Assembly: GCA_051648485.1 (NCBI GenBank)
Contig: JBOFFH010000148.1
Coordinates: 1 to 12,240 of the forward strand
DNA: 12,240 nt
Source of the DNA: JAGNZR01 sp051648485
Lineage (GTDB): Bacteria > Fusobacteriota > Fusobacteriia > Fusobacteriales > Fusobacteriaceae
Direction: 5' to 3'
The notes under the pieces are model-generated. The model saw nothing but the letters and a program-made list of their open reading frames with translations. It was not told where the DNA came from and did no database searches. The number at the start of each line of letters is the position of its first letter. Within the stretch, counting starts at the first letter, position 1. Below, piece by piece: positions 6,577 through 12,240 of the stretch. A program made the translations under genes and the position numbers.

Positions 6577-9202
6577 AGGCAAATTCTCTTCCACAACATT
6601 TCCCATATTTTTTTCCACTTCCACAATTACAAATTTCATCTGGATCTAATCTTCCGGCTTCTGTTTCTGGAATATGCTCATCAGCTTCATTTTTTATCAC
6701 AACTTTAAAGATAAAAGATGTAGCTTCTTCTTTTATAGTTTCTATCATTCTTCCATACATCTCGCCTGAAAGAATTTTATACTCTACAACTGGATCTTTT
6801 TGTCCATATGATCTTAAATAGATTCCCTCTCTTAAAGCATCTAAGTTTTTCAAGTGTTCACGCCATCTTGAATCCACTATCTCTAAAAGAATGTATTTTT
6901 CTATTCTTCTCATAAGTTCAGTTCCAAACTCTAATTCTCTCAATTCAAATTTTTTCGTTAAATCATCATAAAGAATCTCGATATATTTTTCTATAGTATG
7001 AGCTTTGTAGTCATTTAAATCTTTTATCTCATACTCATATTTTTCATATAAATAGTTTTGAAGCCCTGTTATATCCCAAAGCTCTTTATTTTCTCCAACA
7101 AATCTGCTAATTACAGAACTTTCTACAACACTTCTTAGCATATCTAAAACAGATTCTCTTAAATCATCTTTTTCTAATGTTGAATTTCTACTCTTATATA
7201 TAACTGTTCTTTGCTGATTCATTACATCGTCAAATTCTAATAAATTTTTTCTGATTCCAAAGTTTCTTGATTCTATTTTAGTTTGAGCATTTTCAATAGA
7301 TTTATTTATCATACTATGAGTAATAGGTTCCCCTTTAGGAAGTCCTAGTTTATCCATAATACTTATAACTCTTTCCGAACCGAAAAGTCTCATCAAGTCA
7401 TCTTCTAAAGATAAATAGAAAAGAGATTCTCCTGGGTCACCTTGACGACCTGCTCTTCCTCTTAACTGATTATCTATTCTACGAGATTCATGACGCTCTG
7501 TTCCTAAAATAAATAATCCACCTTTTTCTTTTACCTTAGTTTTTTCTTGAGCACACTCTGCTTGAAATCTTTTTAAAGCTTCTTCATAAGTTTCATTTCC
7601 GATTCTTCTAGATTCTTCCATAGCTAAAAACTCAGGATTTCCACCTAGCATAATATCTGTTCCACGCCCTGCCATATTAGTAGCGATTGTAATTGCTCCA
7701 TATCTTCCTGCTTGAGATACTATTTCAGCTTCTCTTTCATGCTGTTTAGCATTTAGAACATTATGAGGTATGTCACGTTTTTTAAGGTGCTCTGAAAGCT
7801 CTTCTGAACTTTGAATAGAGATCGTTCCAACCAGAGCTGGTTGACCTTTAGTATGCAATTCTGCTATTTTATCTACTATTGCTTCTAATTTTTCTTCACG
7901 AGATTTATAAACTAAATCTGCATTATCTTTTCTTGCTACCGGAACATTAGTTGGAATTACCACAACTTCTAATCCATAGATATGCACAAACTCTGCTGCT
8001 TCTGTTTCAGCTGTTCCTGTCATTCCAGAAAGCTTTTCATACATTCTAAAATAATTTTGAAGAGTTATGCTTGCAAGAGTTTGATTTTCTCCTGCTATAT
8101 TTACTCCTTCTTTAGCTTCTATGGCTTGATGCAGACCATCTGAATAACGTCTTCCATCCAAAGCACGACCTGTAAACTCATCTATAATAAGAACTTTCCC
8201 TTCTTTTATTAGGTAATCTTGATCTTTTTTAAATAGCTCTTTAGCTTTTAAAGCTTGATTCAAATAATGAGTAAGTTCAACACTTTCCGGTGAATAAAGA
8301 TTATCTATTTTAAGAGTTGCTTCGACTTTAGAAACACCTTTTTTAGTCAAAACTATATTTTTAGCTTTTTCATCTACTTCGTAATCTCCCCAATCTGAAT
8401 CAGGAATATTCATGTCTTTTTTAGCTTTTACATCTTTTATTCCCTCTGTTTTATAGCTACGCTCTAGCATAGTTGAAATTTCGAAGAATACTCCATACCA
8501 TTTAGTTGCATCTGCTGCTGCTCCTGATATGATAAGCGGTGTACGTGCTTCATCTATTAAGATTGAGTCTACCTCATCGACTATACAGTAGTTCAATTTT
8601 TTTTGAACTTTATCTTCTATATGACCTACCATATTGTCTCTTAAATAATCAAATCCAAACTCTGAATTAGTTCCATAAGTTATATCACAACTGTATGCTT
8701 CTTTTCTTTTTTCATTAGAAATAGAGTTTAAAATAACTCCCGAAGTTAATCCTAAAAAATCATAAACTTTTCCCATTATATCTCTATCTCTTTTAGCTAG
8801 ATAGTCATTTACTGTTATTATATGGATCCCTTTTCCTGTTAAAGCATTCAAATAAACCGGACAAGTAGCAACTAAAGTTTTACCCTCTCCTGTTTTCATC
8901 TCTGTTATCTTTCCCTCGTGAAGAACTATTCCTCCAATAAGCTGAACATCATAATGACGAAGCCCTAAAACTCTTTTAGAAGCCTCACGAACTGTTGCAA
9001 AAGCTTCAACTAATAGATCATCCAAAGTTTCTCCTTTAGCCAATCTTTCTCTAAAAACTACAGTGCAATTTTGTAACTCCTCATCACTGTATTTTCCATA
9101 CTTTGACTCAAGTTCATTGATATTTTCAACAATCCCTCTTATTCTCTTTACTTCTCTGTCATTCCTAGTTCCAAATATTTTTTTTATTATCGACTGTATC
9201 AT
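6575..9202 (-). CDS. secA: Preprotein translocase ATPase SecA, 875 aa
   Basis: Motor ATPase that drives unfolded preproteins through SecYEG at the inner membrane. All hallmark motifs are present: Walker A MKTGEGKT (102-109), DEVD box (209-212) followed by SILIDEARTPLIISG, DEFTGR (341-346), GMTGTAETE around 393-401, ATNMAGRGTDIMLGG (from 507) and RIDNQLRGRAGRQGD (575-589). The C-terminal tail has the SEC-C zinc motif CxCx8CC at C858, C860, C869 and C870, the site that in other bacteria contacts SecB or lipids. Length is typical and no segment appears missing. The ATG at 9202 is preceded by AGAAAGGG and by a promoter with an extended -10. The lipoprotein gene follows after 9 bp; ligA lies 98 bp upstream. 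Confidence 0.98.
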   Translation of the reverse strand: MIQSIIKKIFGTRNDREVKRIRGIVENINELESKYGKYSDEELQNCTVVFRERLAKGETLDDLLVEAFATVREASKRVLGLRHYDVQLIGGIVLHEGKITEMKTGEGKTLVATCPVYLNALTGKGIHIITVNDYLAKRDRDIMGKVYDFLGLTSGVILNSISNEKRKEAYSCDITYGTNSEFGFDYLRDNMVGHIEDKVQKKLNYCIVDEVDSILIDEARTPLIISGAAADATKWYGVFFEISTMLERSYKTEGIKDVKAKKDMNIPDSDWGDYEVDEKAKNIVLTKKGVSKVEATLKIDNLYSPESVELTHYLNQALKAKELFKKDQDYLIKEGKVLIIDEFTGRALDGRRYSDGLHQAIEAKEGVNIAGENQTLASITLQNYFRMYEKLSGMTGTAETEAAEFVHIYGLEVVVIPTNVPVARKDNADLVYKSREEKLEAIVDKIAELHTKGQPALVGTISIQSSEELSEHLKKRDIPHNVLNAKQHEREAEIVSQAGRYGAITIATNMAGRGTDIMLGGNPEFLAMEESRRIGNETYEEALKRFQAECAQEKTKVKEKGGLFILGTERHESRRIDNQLRGRAGRQGDPGESLFYLSLEDDLMRLFGSERVISIMDKLGLPKGEPITHSMINKSIENAQTKIESRNFGIRKNLLEFDDVMNQQRTVIYKSRNSTLEKDDLRESVLDMLRSVVESSVISRFVGENKELWDITGLQNYLYEKYEYEIKDLNDYKAHTIEKYIEILYDDLTKKFELRELEFGTELMRRIEKYILLEIVDSRWREHLKNLDALREGIYLRSYGQKDPVVEYKILSGEMYGRMIETIKEEATSFIFKVVIKNEADEHIPETEAGRLDPDEICNCGSGKKYGKCCGREFA

Positions 9203-9227
9203 CCCTCTACCCTTTCTGAATTTTCTT

Positions 9228-9246
9228 AATAAACATTACGTTTATT
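9228..9246. repeat. Inverted repeat at the 5' end of the secA leader
   Basis: AATAAAC and GTTTATT form a perfect 7-bp inverted repeat around a 5-nt centre (ATTAC). It starts at about +1 to +2 relative to the predicted secA transcription start, so it could be an operator or a weak AU-rich 5' RNA hairpin. Confidence 0.6.
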
Positions 9247-9253
9247 TCCATAT

Positions 9254-9282
9254 ATGCTACCATAAATATGCCATATAGTCAA
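9254..9282 (-). promoter_or_regulatory. Sigma-70-type promoter of secA
   Basis: The -35 TTGACT (9277-9282) and -10 TAGCAT (9254-9259) are 17 bp apart, and TGG before the -10 gives an extended -10 element. The predicted start is near 9247, leaving a leader of about 45 nt. No terminator separates this from ligA, so read-through may add to secA transcription. Confidence 0.65.
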
Positions 9283-9300
9283 ACATTCTCACAGTTTTCA

Positions 9301-11340
9301 CTATTTTAAATTTTTATTTTTGTTTATAATTTCAAAAAAATCTTTTTCATTTAAAATTTGAATAGTTTCTATTTTTTTTGCTTTTTCTAATTTAGAACCT
9401 GCATCTTCCCCAACAATTAAATAATTCAATTTTTTATTCATCCCATTAGAATTTATTCCACCAATTAATTCTACAAATTTTTGAGCTTCAACTCTTGTAA
9501 AAAGAGAAAGTTTTCCTGTGAAAAGAAAACTTTTTCCCAAGAATTCTGAATTAGATTCTTCAATGTTTTTCACTTTAGATCTCAACTTAAAATTAATTCC
9601 ATATTCTTTTAAATTATTCAATACTTCTAAATTTTTTTCATCTCTGAAAAAATTATATATTCCACAAGCTACTTTTTCTCCTACTCCCTCTATAGTTTTT
9701 ATTTCATCTAACTCCATCTTCTGAAGATTTTCTATATTTAAAGAAGTTTCTGCCACTGATTTTGCCAAAACTTTTCCCATATAAGGAATTCCGAGTGAAT
9801 AAAGCGTTTTTGTGTAATCGTTTTCTTTTGATAACTCTATATTTTCTAGAAGTTTCTCTATACTTTTCTTTCCTAGTTTATCTAAATTCATCAACTCTTC
9901 TTTATGATTTTTTAATAAATAAATATCTGAATAATTTTTTAAGTATCCTAATTCTATAAATTTTTCAACTATTTTACTTCCAAAACCTAAAATATTCATT
10001 CCATCTCTAGAAACAAAATACTCTATCCCACCTTTTATTTTTTCAGGACAGTTTAAACTGATGCATTTTAAATCTATAGTTCCTGGATCTTTTATCAAAA
10101 CAGATTTGCAACTTGGACAGTTCATTGGTGGAAAAACTATTTTTTCACATCCTGTTCTAACTTCTTTTACAGAACTGATTACTTGCGGAATTATTTCTGC
10201 TGCTTTCTCTACAAAAACTGTATCTCCTATTCTTATATCTTTTCTCTGAATTTCATCAAAATTATGTAAACTTGCTCTTTTCACCAAACTTCCTGAAAGC
10301 TCTACCTCTTCTAGTTCTGCCACTGGAGTTATTTTTCCTGTTCTTCCAACTTGCCAAGTTATATCATTTAATTTAGTTGTGACTTGTTTTGCCGGAAATT
10401 TGTAGGCTACAGCCCATCTTGGAGATTTACTCCTATTTCCAAGTTCATCCCAAATATCTATATTGTCTACTTTAATTACCATTCCATCAGTTTCAAAATC
10501 TAAACTTTCTTTTTTCTTTTCCCAATAAGCTATTCTTTTTTCTAATTTTTCTATTTCAAAAATATTTTCACAAACTCCTGTAGTTTTTAATCCAAGTTTT
10601 TCTAAATATTTTATGCTTTCTTTGTGTGAGCTTATCCCGTGAGATTTAGGATCCACTAAAAAATAAAAATATCCATCCAGCTTACGATTTCTCACTATTT
10701 CACTGTCTATTTGACGAAGAGTTCCACTTGCTGCATTTCTTGGATTGGCAAAAATTTCTTCGCCTCTTTCTAGCCTTTCAATATTTAAAGTCTTAAATCT
10801 AGAAATAGGAAGAACTATCTCTCCTCTTACCTCTAAACTAACTTTTTCTTTTAAAAAATGAGGAATAGTTTCAATAGCTAATATATTTTCCGTCACATCC
10901 TCTCCAACTACCCCGTCTCCTCGAGTTAAAGCTTTTATTAATTTTCCAGATTCATAGCTCAAACTTATAGAAGCCCCATCCAGTTTTAATTCTAAATCAT
11001 AGTGTAGATCATAATTGTCAATGTCTATATTTTTTTGAATACGATTTATAAAATCCTTTACCTCTTCAATATTATATGAATTAGACAAACTCAACATTGG
11101 ATGTTTATGCTCAGTTTTTTTGAATTTACTGGATTTTAAACTAGAGCCTACATTCTCGGTAGGAGAATTCAAGATTTTAAGTTCTGGATATTTTAACTCT
11201 AACTCTTCCAACTCTTTTAAAAGTTTGTCAAACTCTACATCTGAAATTAAACTTATATTTTTTGAATAATAGTAATAACTATATCTTTCTATCTCTTCAT
11301 GAATTTTTTTTATTTTTTCTTTTAGCATTTGTTTTTCCAT
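9301..11340 (-). CDS. ligA: NAD+-dependent DNA ligase LigA, 679 aa
   Basis: Essential replicative ligase that seals nicks using NAD+. Domains follow the standard order: N-terminal Ia domain with the tyrosine-rich YSYYYYSKNISLISDVEFD (about 20-38), adenylation domain with catalytic lysine K119 in KLDG, GDGVVGEDVT (141-150), EVRGE (170-174) and NPRNAASGTLRQ (199-210), then the OB fold. The zinc finger is C408, C411, C426 and C431; helix-hairpin-helix repeats lie at about 440-585 and the C-terminal BRCT domain at about 596-679 (FLFTGKLS). Length matches the family (E. coli 671 aa). The ATG at 11340 has AGGAG five nt upstream; the longer open frame from 11406 would run through a promoter and a terminator and is rejected. 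It has its own promoter, and no terminator is seen between it and secA. Confidence 0.98.
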   Translation of the reverse strand: MEKQMLKEKIKKIHEEIERYSYYYYSKNISLISDVEFDKLLKELEELELKYPELKILNSPTENVGSSLKSSKFKKTEHKHPMLSLSNSYNIEEVKDFINRIQKNIDIDNYDLHYDLELKLDGASISLSYESGKLIKALTRGDGVVGEDVTENILAIETIPHFLKEKVSLEVRGEIVLPISRFKTLNIERLERGEEIFANPRNAASGTLRQIDSEIVRNRKLDGYFYFLVDPKSHGISSHKESIKYLEKLGLKTTGVCENIFEIEKLEKRIAYWEKKKESLDFETDGMVIKVDNIDIWDELGNRSKSPRWAVAYKFPAKQVTTKLNDITWQVGRTGKITPVAELEEVELSGSLVKRASLHNFDEIQRKDIRIGDTVFVEKAAEIIPQVISSVKEVRTGCEKIVFPPMNCPSCKSVLIKDPGTIDLKCISLNCPEKIKGGIEYFVSRDGMNILGFGSKIVEKFIELGYLKNYSDIYLLKNHKEELMNLDKLGKKSIEKLLENIELSKENDYTKTLYSLGIPYMGKVLAKSVAETSLNIENLQKMELDEIKTIEGVGEKVACGIYNFFRDEKNLEVLNNLKEYGINFKLRSKVKNIEESNSEFLGKSFLFTGKLSLFTRVEAQKFVELIGGINSNGMNKKLNYLIVGEDAGSKLEKAKKIETIQILNEKDFFEIINKNKNLK

Positions 11341-11345
11341 AGCAT

Positions 11346-11350
11346 CTCCT
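11346..11350 (-). promoter_or_regulatory. Ribosome-binding site of ligA
   Basis: AGGAG lies 5 nt upstream of the ATG at 11340. It fixes the start and excludes 22 upstream residues that would overlap the promoter and terminator. Confidence 0.75.
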
Positions 11351-11370
11351 AAACTTTTTTTATTCAATTG

Positions 11371-11379
11371 ATTATAGCA
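11371..11379 (-). promoter_or_regulatory. Extended -10 promoter of ligA
   Basis: A consensus TATAAT (11371-11376) is preceded by TGC, giving a TGnTATAAT extended -10. No good -35 is present, because the expected position falls in the T-run of the upstream terminator. The predicted start is near 11364, with a short leader of about 24 nt. Confidence 0.7.
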
Positions 11380-11386
11380 TTTTTTC

Positions 11387-11417
11387 AAAAAAAAAAATAC
11401 CTCCACTGAGGAGGTAT
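11387..11417 (-). terminator. Strong intrinsic terminator after the L,D-transpeptidase gene
   Basis: On the minus strand ATACCTCC, loop TCAGT, GGAGGTAT makes a perfect 8-bp stem followed by an eleven-T run (11387-11397). It begins 3 bp past the stop codon of the transpeptidase gene. This is the clearest terminator in the window. Confidence 0.95.
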
Positions 11418-11420
11418 CTT

Positions 11421-12122
11421 TTAAGTTCTTTGCACAAAAGAACTGTTCGTAGTATATTGAGTTGATTCAGTGTGAATATAAAGAACAGAACCATTTTTTA
11501 TACTATCTATTATTGGTTTATTCATTGCTGTAGGTAAAGCTGGACATCCGTAGCTACGACCTAATCTTGCTTTTCCAGAAACTGGATTAGCATACTTTGC
11601 TCCATGAATAACTACATATCTTTCTTTAGCCTTATCATTTATTCCTTTTTCTAATCCATTTAGAACTAAAGAATAACCATTTCCACCCATGTATGTATTC
11701 TCAGTTAGATAAAAACCTGGTGAACTTTGGTAAGAACCAACTTTGTTTGAAAAACTTGTAGCCATATTTTCACCACTGTTTTTTCCATGAGCAACATGAG
11801 AAGAGAACAGTATTTTTTTCTTAGAAAGATCTAAAACAAACATTCTTTCTTTTGTTGATGGCTTAGAAAAATCTATTACCGTAAGTACTGATCTAGTTTT
11901 TTTCTCTATTTTTGAATATCCGTTAAACGCTATTTTAAAAGCATTTAATGATACTTTGTTTTCTAGTTTCATCTCTTTGTACAATTGCTCAGCTTTATCT
12001 TCTAAAATATTATTAGAAGTTTTACTGATTACTTTATTCGCTACAGACATTTTACTCTGTGAAAAAGTTTCAACTCCAAACAAAGAAACTCCTAAGGCCA
12101 CCATTAATATTATTTTCTTCAT
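11421..12122 (-). CDS. Exported murein L,D-transpeptidase catalytic domain protein (YkuD_2 type), 233 aa
   Basis: Likely acts on peptidoglycan in the periplasm. Residues 1-21 form a Sec signal peptide (MKKIILMVALGVSLFGVETFS). The catalytic region runs from about 92 (MFVLDLSKKKILF) to 218, with HGKNSG, FSNKVGSYQSSPGFYLT and the signature HGA at H173 followed by LGRSYGCPAL with the predicted catalytic C193. This arrangement is that of the YkuD_2 branch rather than classical ErfK/YbiS; biochemical roles in that branch are less defined, so crosslinking versus another murein activity is open. No separate peptidoglycan-binding domain is present. The ATG at 12122 has GGAGGT three nt upstream. The gene stands alone, with a near-consensus promoter upstream and a strong terminator directly downstream. 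Confidence 0.88.
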   Translation of the reverse strand: MKKIILMVALGVSLFGVETFSQSKMSVANKVISKTSNNILEDKAEQLYKEMKLENKVSLNAFKIAFNGYSKIEKKTRSVLTVIDFSKPSTKERMFVLDLSKKKILFSSHVAHGKNSGENMATSFSNKVGSYQSSPGFYLTENTYMGGNGYSLVLNGLEKGINDKAKERYVVIHGAKYANPVSGKARLGRSYGCPALPTAMNKPIIDSIKNGSVLYIHTESTQYTTNSSFVQRT

Positions 12123-12149
12123 AACACCTCCAAAAGTATTAACTCATTT

Positions 12150-12173
12150 AAAAAAACAAAACCCCTTTTTTTT
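12150..12173. repeat. A-run/T-run inverted element around G4 in the leader of the L,D-transpeptidase gene
   Basis: On the transcribed strand A8, GGGG, then TTTTGTTTTTTT could fold into an AU-only hairpin with a GGGG loop. It begins about 5 nt after the predicted transcription start. It is low in GC and may be no more than an AT-rich leader. Confidence 0.4.
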
Positions 12174-12184
12174 ACAACATATTT

Positions 12185-12213
12185 ATTGTAACATTAATTA
12201 CAGATTTTGTCAA
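12185..12213 (-). promoter_or_regulatory. Near-consensus sigma-70 promoter of the L,D-transpeptidase gene
   Basis: The -35 TTGACA (12208-12213) is perfect. The -10 TACAAT (12185-12190) lies 17 bp away and has TGT before it (extended -10). The predicted start is near 12178, with a leader of about 55 nt. The strength suggests abundant expression. Confidence 0.85.
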
Positions 12214-12240
12214 CTTTTAGCTTTGAGTCATCTACTTTCA

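Noticed and set aside
9063..9278. Plus-strand open frame of 71 codons across the secA start
   Set aside because: It is mostly antisense to the secA N-terminus and covers the secA promoter; no recognisable protein features.
9518..10249. Three short plus-strand open frames (62-68 codons)
   Set aside because: All are antisense to ligA, whose zinc finger, HhH and BRCT regions are intact; they are shadows of AT-rich coding.
11341..11406. N-terminal extension of LigA by 22 residues
   Set aside because: It would translate through the ligA -10 element and the T-run of the upstream terminator; the ATG at 11340 has a good ribosome-binding site and fits the family length.

Overview
The window is low-GC bacterial DNA with every recognisable gene on the minus strand, so transcription runs from the right edge to the left edge. 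ADP-heptose epimerase (LPS inner-core synthesis), a lipobox lipoprotein and murein enzymes point to a diderm envelope. Very AT-rich codon use, a HemZ-type radical SAM protein and strong GGAGG ribosome-binding sites sit alongside these. Together they suggest a member of the Fusobacteriota (Fusobacterium or Cetobacterium-like); this placement is inferred from protein style and composition, not from a search.

In transcription order (right to left) the genes are: an exported murein L,D-transpeptidase-family protein with a near-consensus promoter and its own strong terminator; ligA (NAD+-dependent DNA ligase), with an extended -10 promoter placed immediately after that terminator; secA, with its own promoter and a 5' leader inverted repeat; a lipoprotein of unknown function 9 bp after secA; a strong hairpin; a PHP-domain phosphoesterase carrying an N-terminal cysteine-rich (CWC-like) domain; hldD; uppP; a terminator; a HemZ-like radical SAM protein continuous in frame with a ComEA-like helix-hairpin-helix protein; and hslO (Hsp33), whose 3' flank reaches a 7-bp tandem repeat at the left edge.

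There are three or four likely transcription units: ldt; ligA with possible read-through into secA; secA-lipoprotein with partial read-through into PHP-hldD-uppP; and hemZ/HhH-hslO. Several junctions place the ribosome-binding site of one gene within the last codons of the gene before it, which suggests translational coupling. The common theme is envelope building and export (SecA, UppP, HldD, L,D-transpeptidase, lipoprotein) mixed with DNA ligase, a redox chaperone and a radical SAM enzyme.

No tRNA, rRNA, CRISPR array, insertion sequence or phage gene was seen, and no gap between genes exceeds about 120 bp. The most unusual locus is the hemZ/HhH fusion. The hydrophobic segment at the junction looks like a signal peptide, is encoded partly by a run of nine T, and has stop codons just downstream in both alternative frames. 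I found no clearly new biological system; most of the window is conserved housekeeping content.
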